From contig CAVTYH010000009.1 in NCBI GenBank assembly GCA_963738835.1, positions 248,001 through 312,000 of the forward strand: a stretch of DNA of 64,000 nucleotides, read 5' to 3'. Position 1 is the stretch's first letter, and each line of letters starts with the position of its first letter. Of this stretch, positions 38,673 to 47,798 are shown one piece after another. The stretch comes from CAVTYH01 sp963738835 (lineage in GTDB: Bacteria; Planctomycetota; Planctomycetia; Pirellulales; JADZDJ01). Both the position numbers and the translations under genes were made by a program. The notes below the pieces were generated by a model. That model saw nothing but the letters and a program-made list of their open reading frames with translations, ran no database searches and had not been told where the DNA came from.

Positions 38673-39124
38673 GCCTAAGACCCCCTTCATTCAGCAGTTT
38701 GGCCCTTATTCTAAGCCAGAACGGAGGATAGCGCCTAGAAAGGCAGGTGTTATCAGCGGCCAATCTGGACTTTACTCAACAGAGCAAACGCCTGGTCGCT
38801 TGCGGCAAGCATCCGCCTAAGGTAGAATTTCGACATCGGGATTTGCGGCCGCTTGCAGCCTTCAGAACTGCTAAAGTGCCATCGCGTGGTTGGATTTGCG
38901 GCAAACGGGTTGATTTGGCTCGCCGATTGAGCAACCTCGCGACTTAACTTAACCAGAACACCTGAAGCCGCTCCGGCGCTTGCGCCTGGAGCGGTTTTTG
39001 TTTTTGGCTATGGCAACTTCCCGCAGTAGGTCAGGCTTTAGCCCGACCGGATTGGTCGGACTGTAGCTTGGTGGCTATGCATTGCTACAGACCGACGTAC
39101 AACCAGACCGCGGGAATTTGAACC
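38673..39124. other. Intergenic region with an orphan terminator ahead of two PLP genes
   Basis: No gene is visible on either strand. The only strong element is the plus-strand terminator at 38968. Shortly after it, GTCAGGCTTTAGCCCGAC at about 39031-39048 is a short imperfect palindrome. Confidence 0.45.
38968..39000 (+). terminator. Orphan Rho-independent terminator 125 bp upstream of a Cys/Met gene pair
   Basis: CCGCTCCGGCGC and GCGCCTGGAGCGG pair with one bulge and are followed by TTTTTG. No plus-strand gene precedes it within 4 kb, so it ends either a small RNA or an attenuated leader transcript of the downstream genes. Confidence 0.75.
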
Positions 39125-40405
39125 ATGAGCACAAAACAGACGATCAAGCCGAAGGCCATTTCAATTCTACCGCCAGAGCCGCGAGCCGAGCCGGTCGTCG
39201 ATCATCGCCAAAACGGCGCGGCCAATACTTTGGCCTTACCGGGCCATTCCACACTGGCCGTACATGCCGGGGAAGATCGGCAAAAAACGGGCAACTCGAT
39301 TACCGATCCAATCTTCGTCACTTCAACCTACACGTTTGCCGACACGCAGTCGGTCATAGATTACATCGAGCAGAAGCAGCCGCGTGAGGAATATGGCCGC
39401 TATGGGAATCCCAGCGAGCGAGTGGTCGAACGGAAACTAGCGGCGCTGGAAGGAGGCGAATCGGCCCTTTTGTTTTCCACCGGCATGTCGGCCCTCGTCG
39501 TGCTGCTCTTGTCGAAGTTGAACTCGGGCGACGAAGTCGTTTTTTTCGACGAGTGCTATCACCGCAGCCGCGAGTTCTGCAGCAAGCATCTGGCACGCTT
39601 CGGCGTTGTGACCCAGCAAGTGAAGGCTTGCGACTATGACGCGATGGAAGCGGCCATTACCCCCCGCACACGGCTGCTCATCAGCGAGTCGCCGACCAAT
39701 CCGCACTTGAGCATTGTCGATCTAGATCGCTTTGCCGACCTCGGACGTCGTCACGGGGTAGAAACTTTGATTGATGCCACGCTTGGAACCCCGTTTAACA
39801 TTCGGCCATTGGCTGCCGGCATCGACTACGTGCTGCACTCGGCGACAAAGTATCTCGGTGGGCACAATGATTTGCTGGCAGGCACACTTGTCGGAACGGC
39901 TGAAAAGCTGGAACCGGTCCGAAAACTACGGGGCATTACCGGCGCGGTCAACTCGCCGCACAACATTTATCTGTTGGAGCGGGGACTTAAGACTTTTGAA
40001 CTGCGGATGCAGCGGCACAACGAAAACGGCTTGGCCGTCGCGCAGTTTTTGTCGAGCCATCCACGAATTGAAAAGGTCTATTATCCTGGTCTGCCGTCGC
40101 ATCCTTACTACGAAGTGGCGAAACGAACCATGCGTGGTTTCGGCGGCCTGGTGACGTTCTTGGTGCGTGACGCCGATTGGCAACAGACCGCCCGCGTTGT
40201 CGATCGCGTGCAGATTCCTCGGATTGCCCCGAGCCTCGGCGGCGTGGAATCGCTCATTGAACAACCGCTCGTGATGAGTTACTACGAGTGTTCGCCAGAA
40301 GAACGCCAGCGGTTTGGCATTTTCGACAATATGATTCGTCTGGCTTGCGGCATCGAAAATCCAGAGGACTTAGTGGCGGATTTGAAACAGGCGCTGGAAG
40401 GCTAA
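39125..40405 (+). CDS. Cys/Met-metabolism PLP-dependent enzyme (cystathionine gamma-synthase-like)
   Basis: 426 aa, fold-type I trans-sulfuration family. The first 45 residues are an extra tail; the conserved core begins ALPGHSTLAVHAGEDRQKTG, followed by SITDPIFVTSTYTF, EYGRYGNPSERVVERKLAAL, FSTGMSALVVLLL, ESPTNPHLSIVD and the PLP Lys in HSATKYLGGHNDLLAG (about residue 242). The end SLGGVESLIEQPLVMSYYE is also typical. Such enzymes form cystathionine from an activated homoserine ester, or do the reverse reactions; the choice cannot be made from sequence. The following gene is a paralogue 84 bp downstream, probably cotranscribed. Confidence 0.88.
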   Translation: MSTKQTIKPKAISILPPEPRAEPVVDHRQNGAANTLALPGHSTLAVHAGEDRQKTGNSITDPIFVTSTYTFADTQSVIDYIEQKQPREEYGRYGNPSERVVERKLAALEGGESALLFSTGMSALVVLLLSKLNSGDEVVFFDECYHRSREFCSKHLARFGVVTQQVKACDYDAMEAAITPRTRLLISESPTNPHLSIVDLDRFADLGRRHGVETLIDATLGTPFNIRPLAAGIDYVLHSATKYLGGHNDLLAGTLVGTAEKLEPVRKLRGITGAVNSPHNIYLLERGLKTFELRMQRHNENGLAVAQFLSSHPRIEKVYYPGLPSHPYYEVAKRTMRGFGGLVTFLVRDADWQQTARVVDRVQIPRIAPSLGGVESLIEQPLVMSYYECSPEERQRFGIFDNMIRLACGIENPEDLVADLKQALEG

Positions 40406-40489
40406 ATTCAGACCTGCGTGTTTGGTATCAGCGCAAATCGCGGCTACCAGACACCAGACGACCACGCACCAGACCACTAATTACTCTCA

Positions 40490-41641
40490 ATGCACTTCCG
40501 TACCCGCGCAATCCATATCGGCAACGAGCGCGATCCGCAAACGGGCGCGGTGGTGCCGCCAATTCATCTTTCGTCCACGTTCGTGCAGCCCGGCGCTGGC
40601 GTGTGGGGGGAGTTCGATTACACGCGCAGCGGCAATCCGACACGCAAGGCATTTGAAACTACGCTGGCCGATTTGGAAGGCGGCGTTGGCGCCCTGGCGT
40701 TTTCCTCCGGCATGGCGGCAATTCATGTCGTCACTATGCTGTTGAACTCCGGCGATCATATTGTCGTTGGGGCCGATACCTACGGTGGCACTTACCGATT
40801 GCTGCACAAAATCGTTAATCGCCAACAAATTGCAGTTTTGTTGGTGAATACGGCCGACTTGGCGGAAGTCGAAGCGGCATTTACGCCGCAAACAAAACTC
40901 TTGTGGATCGAAAGCCCCGGCAATCCGTTGTTAACAATCACAGACATTGCCGCGTGTGCCGAGATTGCGAAGCGACGCGGCGTTTTGCTTGGCGTCGACG
41001 GCACTTTTGCCACGCCGGTCTTGACGCGACCTCTGGAGCTGGGCGCCGATATCGTGATGCACTCGGCTACCAAATACATCGGCGGCCACAGCGATCTCTT
41101 GGGCGGCGCACTTGTCGTTAAAGACAAAGAACTGCGCAACCGATTGTATTTCATCCAGAACGCAACCGGCGCCGTGATGGGACCGTTGGAATCGTACCTT
41201 TGCTCGCGCGGGCTAAAGACGTTGGAATTGCGGGTGCGCGAACACGGTCGAACAGCGCAGCAACTGGCCGAATGGTTGGCGAAGCATCCGCGCGTTGAGC
41301 GAGTGCTGTATCCCGGTTTAACGACGCACTCGGGACACGAGACCGCCAAGCGCCAAATGCACGGCGGTTTCGGAGCGATGCTCAGCTTCGATTTGGGCAA
41401 CAATTTCGCCGCCGCGAAACGAGTCGCTGAATCGACTCGGCTGTTTCAACTTGCTGTCAGTCTTGGCGCGGTCGAGTCGCTCATTGAACAGCCAGCTTCC
41501 ATGTCACATGCCAGCTATGACGCAGCAGACCGAAAAGCACACGGCATTTCCGACGGCCTCGTGCGGCTTTCCGTTGGCCTCGAAGCGTTCGAAGACCTGC
41601 GCGATGATCTGGAGCAGGCACTAGCAATTGCGTTTTCTTAG
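40490..41641 (+). CDS. Cys/Met-metabolism PLP-dependent enzyme (cystathionine gamma-lyase/synthase-like)
   Basis: 383 aa, a compact member close to MetB/MetC. Starts MHFRTRAIHIGNERDPQTGA, and carries PPIHLSSTFVQPG, FDYTRSGNPTRKAFETTLA, the glycine-rich FSSGMAAIHVVTMLL, ESPGNPLLTITD and the PLP Lys in HSATKYIGGHSDLLGG (about residue 194). The ending SLGAVESLIEQPASMSHAS is normal. With its upstream paralogue it would provide the two steps of trans-sulfuration between cysteine and homocysteine. About 40% similar to its neighbour by eye, so the duplication is old. Confidence 0.88.
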   Translation: MHFRTRAIHIGNERDPQTGAVVPPIHLSSTFVQPGAGVWGEFDYTRSGNPTRKAFETTLADLEGGVGALAFSSGMAAIHVVTMLLNSGDHIVVGADTYGGTYRLLHKIVNRQQIAVLLVNTADLAEVEAAFTPQTKLLWIESPGNPLLTITDIAACAEIAKRRGVLLGVDGTFATPVLTRPLELGADIVMHSATKYIGGHSDLLGGALVVKDKELRNRLYFIQNATGAVMGPLESYLCSRGLKTLELRVREHGRTAQQLAEWLAKHPRVERVLYPGLTTHSGHETAKRQMHGGFGAMLSFDLGNNFAAAKRVAESTRLFQLAVSLGAVESLIEQPASMSHASYDAADRKAHGISDGLVRLSVGLEAFEDLRDDLEQALAIAFS

Positions 41642-41852
41642 AACGCACGATGCGCTGCTAGCATCGGCCGCTCGGTCGTAGGCGATTCCTGCGACCTTAC
41701 CTATGACAGCTTGGCAATTTGGCGAGACATTGCCGATTGCAAGAGTTTTTCCTGAAGATTCGATTGGGCAAACTCCGATTGAACCGCTGGTTTGATGCGT
41801 TGCGCCGGCGCGGACGCTGTTCTCTTCCAAAATCAAACAGGAATGCACTTCC

Positions 41853-43691
41853 ATGGCTGCCCCATGGCGGAATCTGACGAACATGGCGATCTTTGGAGGT
41901 CTTGCCATCATCTCAAGCGTCGCGAGCTCGACGGCTCGTGCCGAGATCGACCTCAATCGGCTCGTCTTTCCAAAAGTTTCCTCCTCGACGGCTGCCCCGA
42001 CTGAAGCCGACGATCCGCCGCCGGCAATGCCGGGTGTACAAAGAGAAGAGAAGAATCGCGAGGCGCAGCAGCATGCGAACCAACCAGATAATCGCCGAGC
42101 AAACGGACCGCGAAATGTACCAGCAAGTTATCAAGCAAGCGGCCCAGGCTATCAGTCGCAACCAGCTAGTGGTGCAAATCAACCGCAGCCGCGATATACT
42201 ACGAACGGGGCAGCTCTGCCTTACGGCGATATAAGCTCCGGCGGAAATCGCTATTCCAGCAACGGTTATGGAGCGAATGGCTATTGGGCCAACGGTTACC
42301 GCGCCGCCGCCGGAATGAATCATCCGCCTAGATCTGGTTGGAGCGTGGCCAGCATGTTCGGCATGGAGCAGCCGCCTCAATCCGGCGGAGTCCGTGTGGC
42401 TAGCATGGCTCCCGCTGCCCAGCCGCAAAGCGTGATGCAAGGCAACGTTGTGTCGGATCGTGTTGTTTCTTCCGGAATGCAGTCGCCACGGACCCCAGCA
42501 TCTATCGGTAAACCAGCAGTAACACCGGAAGCGGTCTACCTGGACGGAGAGCCAATTGCTCCCGGCAGCATGCGGTCCGGCAGGCAAATCAGCGGCGAAC
42601 CAATGATGTCGTCCGGGCAGATGATAATGGGCGGTGGCCCGATGATGATGGACGGAAACTCGATGGCAATAGGGTGTGGCTCCGACGGATTCACGAATCC
42701 TTATTGCAACGATTGCAACTGTGGGCAACCGGGTTGTGGTTGCGGGCACGGCGATGGCGGTTGTTTCGCAGGACTTTGGGGTGGAGGCTGCCCGAGCTGT
42801 GGCGGCGATTGTGGTGACTGTGGCGACTGCAACCGGTGCCCATATGGGCGGCCCTGGATACTGGCGCCGATCGATTTTGTCGTTTACTTGCTGGGCCCGC
42901 CCAACGACGGCAGTTGGTGGTGGGGAGAGAACTTTAGCGTCTTCGGCGGCGTGCATAATTTCAAAAGTCCGGTGAATCTCAGCGGTCAATCGAATTTCGG
43001 CACGCAAGAAGGCGTTAATTGGGCGGTTCCTTTGTGGGCTGAAATCGGTTTGGGCGGCCAAATTGGCGTTGGAATAACTCAAAGCAATTTTCAAGACACC
43101 GGTTTCGCGTTCGACGATTACCGCAATCAAACGTTTATCACGGGCGGTCTTTTTCATCGCCCGGCCTGCGGACAAGGCATGCAATACGGCCTGGTGTTCG
43201 ATTGGCTCCACGACGAATTCTATGACAATTTCGATGTGGCCCAGCTGCGCGGGGAAATCAGCTGGCTATTCGATTGTCGCGACGAAGTTGGCTTCTGGTT
43301 TGCCACCGGCGTGATCGACGACCAGGTCAAACATCAGATTTTTGCGCCAGCTGATTTTGAGATAATCGATCAGTATGCCTTCTTCTACCGCCGGCGATTC
43401 TGCCAAGGCGGCGACGGGCGAATCTGGGGCGGTTTCAATGGCAACGACGCTGGCCTAGTGGGCGCAGATTTCAGCCTGCCCATTGCTAAATGCTGGTCGA
43501 TCGAAGGCGGGTTTAACTACGTCATCTCCGACCATCACACTCAGGGTCAAACCGACGAAACCTGGAATCTGGGCATGAATCTCGTCTGGTCGTGGGGTGG
43601 CAATGCCTGCTGCCGAAATGCCTATCGACCGCTGTTTAACGTGGCAGATAACGGCAGCTTGATGACGCGAGTGGTTAACCGCAGCCGATAA
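41853..43691 (+). CDS. Outer-membrane beta-barrel-like protein with Cys/Gly-rich hinge (DUF6666-like)
   Basis: 612 aa. A signal peptide (GGLAIISSVASSTARA, about residues 15-31) is followed by a Pro/Gln/Asn-rich disordered segment, Gly/Tyr/Asn-rich runs (YSSNGYGANGYWANGYRAAAG) and a Met/Gly stretch. Then comes a Cys cluster with about 15 Cys in 60 residues (NPYCNDCNCGQPGCGCGHG and CPSCGGDCGDCGDCNRCPYG). The C-terminal 270 residues look like an outer-membrane barrel with alternating aromatic strands (WWWGENFSVFGGVHNFKSP to VWSWGGNACCR). The barrel half resembles the planctomycete DUF6666 family. Function unknown. No obvious ribosome-binding site; an internal start is possible. Confidence 0.75.
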   Translation: MAAPWRNLTNMAIFGGLAIISSVASSTARAEIDLNRLVFPKVSSSTAAPTEADDPPPAMPGVQREEKNREAQQHANQPDNRRANGPRNVPASYQASGPGYQSQPASGANQPQPRYTTNGAALPYGDISSGGNRYSSNGYGANGYWANGYRAAAGMNHPPRSGWSVASMFGMEQPPQSGGVRVASMAPAAQPQSVMQGNVVSDRVVSSGMQSPRTPASIGKPAVTPEAVYLDGEPIAPGSMRSGRQISGEPMMSSGQMIMGGGPMMMDGNSMAIGCGSDGFTNPYCNDCNCGQPGCGCGHGDGGCFAGLWGGGCPSCGGDCGDCGDCNRCPYGRPWILAPIDFVVYLLGPPNDGSWWWGENFSVFGGVHNFKSPVNLSGQSNFGTQEGVNWAVPLWAEIGLGGQIGVGITQSNFQDTGFAFDDYRNQTFITGGLFHRPACGQGMQYGLVFDWLHDEFYDNFDVAQLRGEISWLFDCRDEVGFWFATGVIDDQVKHQIFAPADFEIIDQYAFFYRRRFCQGGDGRIWGGFNGNDAGLVGADFSLPIAKCWSIEGGFNYVISDHHTQGQTDETWNLGMNLVWSWGGNACCRNAYRPLFNVADNGSLMTRVVNRSR

Positions 43692-43815
43692 TTGTTGAGG
43701 TTGACACACGGTACGCTAATACTCGCCAGGCATACAAATGCCCTGCGGCGGTATATCTCTTTCGGCCGGTGCCGGGATAGAATAGTTCTATCCCAAGGGC
43801 TCGAGGAGATCAGCG

Positions 43816-44982
43816 ATGCTTGTCCGTGATTTGCGCCGTGTTCAATCATCTTGTTCAGTTTTGTTGTGTGCGGCCTTCGTTGTCGCGAGTTGTTGCCGAG
43901 CGCTAGCGGCAGAACCTTCACGGTTCACGCCATCGAAGTATAAATCGGGCGAACTACGCTTCATCGACGGTGTTCCAGTCGCTACAGTGGCCGGTACTCC
44001 GGAGGAAATTGGCGAACAGCTCGGCAATCTGTTGAAACAGCCTCTTTCCGAATTGTTTGGCAAGAAAGAAGAAATCGCGCATGGGCTTGGTCTACAGCAC
44101 GCCCCCAATTTGCTCGTGAAGTCGAGTCGCCTTGTGGTGCCTGCGTTTCCGCAGTCCTACCGCGTTGAACTCGAAGCGATTGCGAAAGCGACGGGCATGG
44201 ATTTGGACACTTTGGCATTCGGCAATATCGTCTATGAAATCTCGCGCTTTCCAGCTTGCTCCTCAATTGCCGTGGAGGCTTCGCGATCGGCCGCCAGTGG
44301 ACCGTTGTTCGGACGCAATCTCGACTTTCCCACGTTTGGCTTTCTCGATCAGTACAGTCTGGTTGTTGTAGAGAGGCCGAATGGAAAGCATTCTTTCGCT
44401 TCCATCACTTTCCCGGGAATGACCGGCGTGTTCTCGGGCATGAACGACGCGGGATTATGCATTGCGCAACTGGAAGTGAATTCATCGGCCGATGGTGCGC
44501 CGCGCGTCGATCTGTTTGGCACGCCCGTCGCGATGTGCTTCCGTCGATTGTTGGAAGAGTGTACGACGGTCGACGAGGCGGAAAAGCTTTTGCGCGATCA
44601 AAAGCGGATGATGATGTGCAATTTGGCCGTATGCGATCGCAATCAGTCTGCGGTGCTGGAGGTTACCCCTCGTACCGTTGCTCGCCGTCCATCGGAATCC
44701 GGTTTGTGTCCTTGCACGAATCATTTCCGCACGAAGGAACTTGCACTCGACATGCAATGCTGGCGCTACGACAAGCTCCAGCAAAGCCGTGCGCTTGAGA
44801 AGCTTAGCGTCGACGACGTTGCTAGGCTGCTCGACTCTGCGAATCAGGGCCGGTTCACAATGCAGACGATGATTTTTGAACCCGCCACTTTGCGAATACA
44901 CGTGTCGTTTGGCCCCCTGCCCTCTTCATCGCAGCCGCTCAAACCGATCAACTTGGCGAAGTTATTGGTTCCTGAAAACTAG
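43816..44982 (+). CDS. Exported C45-family autoproteolytic acyltransferase/hydrolase
   Basis: 388 aa. GAGGAG precedes the ATG by 8 nt. A signal peptide (LLCAAFVVASCCRALA) is followed by the NTN-hydrolase domain. The family works by autocatalytic cleavage before an N-terminal Cys: here the candidate is in FPACSSIAVEA (about residue 145), followed by GRNLDFPTFGFLDQYSLVVV, FPGMTGVFSGMNDAGL and the C-terminal TNHFRTKELAL with conserved Asn. Relatives include acyl-CoA:6-APA acyltransferase and choloylglycine-like hydrolases. Location is probably periplasmic; the substrate is not predictable. It stands alone. Confidence 0.83.
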   Translation: MLVRDLRRVQSSCSVLLCAAFVVASCCRALAAEPSRFTPSKYKSGELRFIDGVPVATVAGTPEEIGEQLGNLLKQPLSELFGKKEEIAHGLGLQHAPNLLVKSSRLVVPAFPQSYRVELEAIAKATGMDLDTLAFGNIVYEISRFPACSSIAVEASRSAASGPLFGRNLDFPTFGFLDQYSLVVVERPNGKHSFASITFPGMTGVFSGMNDAGLCIAQLEVNSSADGAPRVDLFGTPVAMCFRRLLEECTTVDEAEKLLRDQKRMMMCNLAVCDRNQSAVLEVTPRTVARRPSESGLCPCTNHFRTKELALDMQCWRYDKLQQSRALEKLSVDDVARLLDSANQGRFTMQTMIFEPATLRIHVSFGPLPSSSQPLKPINLAKLLVPEN

Positions 44983-45066
44983 ATGGGCGATTTTTTTGGG
45001 AAAACGGTGTGCCTAGTCGCAAAATGATTGTCCTCTCGCTAAATTCACTAGCAAGCTGGCGTTACG

Positions 45067-45858
45067 ATGGCTACCGGCCACCCAATGAAAGATCGTCTTG
45101 AAATCGCCAAAAACTGGCTGCCGCGTTACACTGGCATGCCGCTCGATGAATTTGGCGATTATGTGCTCCTCACGAACTTCCATTACTACGTGACGCACTT
45201 TGCAGAGAAATTCAATTGCAACATCGCAGGCGAAGGCCGGCCGATGCAGGCGGCCACCAACTCCAACGGCCTCTCGATCGTGAATTTTGGCATCGGGTCG
45301 GCCAACGCCGCCACGGTGATGGACTTGCTCTCCGCCCGGCATCCCAAAGGGGTTCTGTTTCTTGGTAAATGCGGCGGCCTGAAAACCTCGACCGAAATTG
45401 GGCATTTCATCCTGCCGATTGCGGCGATTCGCGGCGACGGCACCAGCGGCGATTATTTTCCCCCCGAAGTGCCCGCCCTCCCCTCTTTCAAGCTGCACAA
45501 GTTCGTGTCAGAAAAAATCGTGGCCCGAAACCTCGAATACCGCACCGGCGTCGTTTACACGACCAACCGCCGGCTTTGGGAACATGACACCGAATTCCTC
45601 GCTCGCTTGCAGCGAATGACTTGCATCGGCATCGATATGGAGACAGCCACAGTTTTCATTGTCGGTCACTTCAATGAAATCGCCCGTGGCGCTTTGCTAT
45701 TGGTTTCTGACGTGCCGTTCATGCCAGAGGGCATCAAGACCGAGGAATCGGACCGCCAGGTTACCCAAAACTGGTCCGACGTTCATCTTGATCTGGGCAT
45801 TGAAGCGATGACGGAAATCGACACCAGCGGCGAGAAGATCAAGCATTTCCGTTATTAG
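45067..45858 (+). CDS. amn: AMP nucleosidase (short form)
   Basis: 263 aa phosphorylase-superfamily protein. It hydrolyses AMP to adenine and ribose 5-phosphate. Evidence: FGIGSANAATVMDLLSA, LFLGKCGGLK, HFILPIAAIRGDGTSGDYFP, YRTGVVYTTNRRLWEHD, and the active-site MTCIGIDMETATVFIVGHF with the Met-Glu pair, then ALLLVSDVPFMPEGIKTEES. It lacks the extra N-terminal domain of E. coli Amn (484 aa) and matches the short form known from several other phyla. The ATG at 45067 or the in-frame one at 45085 could be used. It stands alone. Confidence 0.88.
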   Translation: MATGHPMKDRLEIAKNWLPRYTGMPLDEFGDYVLLTNFHYYVTHFAEKFNCNIAGEGRPMQAATNSNGLSIVNFGIGSANAATVMDLLSARHPKGVLFLGKCGGLKTSTEIGHFILPIAAIRGDGTSGDYFPPEVPALPSFKLHKFVSEKIVARNLEYRTGVVYTTNRRLWEHDTEFLARLQRMTCIGIDMETATVFIVGHFNEIARGALLLVSDVPFMPEGIKTEESDRQVTQNWSDVHLDLGIEAMTEIDTSGEKIKHFRY

Positions 45859-45909
45859 TCGATCGCGCCCAAATGGATGCAGCTACCACGCATTGACAGT
45901 CCGCCTGCG

Positions 45910-46164
45910 CTACGATAACTGGGCTTGCTGGTGGGCAAATCGCTGCTGCCAGTAATCGTACTGCGGATCGCCGGCGCGGAAGGTGAAAACGGCATCAGGT
46001 AGCGGTTGCGAGCTGTCGCGCCGTGAAGGAACGCGCACCAGCAATACGCCATCGGCGCGGCGCTCAATCGAGCAATCGAGTACAGAGTTGCTGGCGTCAG
46101 CGATCATGTGGTTCGATGTTAAGCGGGGTAGCGGAAAGTTAGCAGTGAAATCGAAGCTCAACAT
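45910..46164 (-). CDS. Small hypothetical protein
   Basis: 84 aa from the ATG at 46164 (a TTG lies at 46182). The sequence has a hydrophobic start (LSFDFTANFPLPRL), a Cys/Arg-rich middle (LDCSIERRADGVLLVRVPSR) and an aromatic ending (DPQYDYWQQRFAHQQAQL). No family recognised. It is in the same direction as, and 58 bp downstream of, ogt, which supports its being real. Confidence 0.5.
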   Translation of the reverse strand: MLSFDFTANFPLPRLTSNHMIADASNSVLDCSIERRADGVLLVRVPSRRDSSQPLPDAVFTFRAGDPQYDYWQQRFAHQQAQLS

Positions 46165-46222
46165 TGTCGCCGAGCTCGACAATCAATTCTAGTCCAAAAT
46201 CTGTCGCAAATAATTGAGGTCG

Positions 46223-46738
46223 TCAGCAGCAAATCTCGGCCGATTCCAGCGCCAGCAGGCGACGTTTCATCGTGAGGCCTTGGGGCGCTGAAAAGCCGCC
46301 CAATCGTCCGTCACTGGCGATGATTCGATGGCACGGCACAACCAGCGGCGTGCGATTTGTTGACATCACCTGGCCGACAGCCCTGGCAGCGCCTGGAGAA
46401 CCGGCTGCCTGAGCAAGCTTCCCATAGCTGGCGGTTTGGCCCCAAGCAACGCGCCGGCAAGCCTTGATCACTCGTTGTGCAAATGGTGTGAGATGGCTCA
46501 AATCAACCGGCACTTCGCGGAAGTCATCAGGCTCGCCTTCGAGCATGGCGGCAATTCGCTTTGCCAACGAAGGATTCCAGTTTACTCGGCGTACATTCGT
46601 GGTAAGCGTGCTGTCGAGCCAGTTGGCAGCGGCGTTCCCGCTGCGATGTCCAAAGCTGACCGCTCGTAACAAACCTTGCCTGCCGAGTATCGCACACCAT
46701 CCGAATTGTGTACGAAATATCGAAATCTCGTCTTTCAT
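46223..46738 (-). CDS. ogt: Methylated-DNA--[protein]-cysteine S-methyltransferase
   Basis: 171 aa suicide repair enzyme that takes the methyl group from O6-methylguanine. The acceptor Cys is in VVPCHRIIASDGRLGGFS, preceded by the recognition helix TPFAQRVIKACRRVAWGQTA and the Arg-finger region AVGQVMSTNRTP. The N-terminal alpha/beta domain is divergent, as usual for Ogt. Start at the ATG at 46738; upstream codons to a TTG at 46780 are unlikely. A divergent promoter region of about 280 bp separates it from the gene at 47023. Confidence 0.93.
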   Translation of the reverse strand: MKDEISIFRTQFGWCAILGRQGLLRAVSFGHRSGNAAANWLDSTLTTNVRRVNWNPSLAKRIAAMLEGEPDDFREVPVDLSHLTPFAQRVIKACRRVAWGQTASYGKLAQAAGSPGAARAVGQVMSTNRTPLVVPCHRIIASDGRLGGFSAPQGLTMKRRLLALESAEICC

Positions 46739-46908
46739 ATGTGTTGAAAAATTAGAGGAGTGACAGCCCTTGTACTCCAACCAGGAAGTGGACGCATGAA
46801 CAGAATAACGTACTAACCGACGCTTGCCAATCCGTCGGCTGGCGCTGTGACGGAGGCGACACTAAAACCCCCGATATTCGATCTTAATATTCCGAACCGT
46901 GAGTGCCT

Positions 46909-46937
46909 TTGACGCGAACCGCATGCCATTTTATACT
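46909..46937 (+). promoter_or_regulatory. Sigma-70-like promoter
   Basis: TTGACG, a 17-bp spacer and TATACT. It lies 86 bp before the ATG at 47023 and is the clearest housekeeping-type promoter I see in the window. Confidence 0.65.
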
Positions 46938-47022
46938 GGCACAGGTATCTTGTATTCACACAGTGGCTCGGCTCCTCGCCCACTAAATTATTCCGCCGTG
47001 AGTTAACAGGAGCAGGAATGTT

Positions 47023-47767
47023 ATGAACGGATATACTGCCTTGTCGGACGATTTTTACGTCAATATGAACCTCAGTACGGAGATGGAGCTCCCGCAGCAG
47101 CGCGACACCGTGCTGCACTACTTCGAGCGGATTCAAAAGAAATATCCCTCAATGCGCAAGTTCTATTGCCGCGACAAACGCGATTTCGTGCTGGAAGAAG
47201 ACAAAGACCGTTCGCAGTACCGCTGGGCGACGGTCGAAACGCGACGGTTGTGCTCCGGGCAAGTGAATCCGACCTCGATCGAAGAAGCGATGGAGCAGCA
47301 CCGGCTCGTGCTCGATTTACGCGCCCTTCATGTTATCGGTCAGCCCGCTCGATTGCGAGGCGCTCGATCTACTGTTCGGCTTCGATTTCACCTATCGGGG
47401 CAACCACAACCAATTGGTCGCCGAAGCCTTGGGCGTTTGCCCGGCATTAGAGCGCTTGCTGGAAATGCCTGGCTCGAGCGTGGTGAACTATGAGCCTTCG
47501 CTGACGTTATCGCTCGACGAACAATGCCGGACACAAGTTCGTGTAAGCATTGAGAGCCGCACGAATGCCTATCAAATTCGCACCGGTGATTATCCAGAAG
47601 AGCAGCTCAGCGTTTACGTGACGGCGCGGCAATACGGCAGTCTGGAGCCGAATACGACGTATTCTCAGGCAGTTGATAACTTGGCGCGAATTTGCCGCGA
47701 AGTTGTCGATAGTTATGTTGTCGAAAGCGTGTTGCGCCCTCTGCAACGAACAATTGCCTTGCGGTAG
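47023..47767 (+). CDS. Conserved hypothetical protein, one frameshift
   Basis: About 247 aa when the break near 47320 (between LVLDL and APFMLSVSPLDCEALDLLF) is repaired. GGAGCAGGA precedes the ATG. The sequence is a soluble alpha/beta protein with FERIQKKYPSMRKFYCRDKR, DRSQYRWATVETRRLCSGQV, FGFDFTYRGNHNQLVAEALG and ISIESRTNAYQIRTGDYPEE-like text (VSIESRTNAYQIRTGDYPEE). It looks like a family I have seen in planctomycete genomes without assigned function. The N-terminal part gives the impression of a regulated intracellular enzyme partner, but nothing is diagnostic. Confidence 0.65.
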
Positions 47768-47798
47768 TGCTTGCGACGACTGGCCCTCCGCCAAGTTG

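Noticed and set aside
39031..39048. SAM riboswitch upstream of the PLP genes
   Set aside because: Core motifs of SAM-I, SAM-II and SAH aptamers are not found; only a short palindrome and a terminator are visible.
42680..42860. Zinc-finger or ferredoxin domain in the Cys-rich stretch
   Set aside because: Spacing is irregular and Gly-rich and the protein is exported; no ferredoxin CxxCxxCxxxCP pattern.
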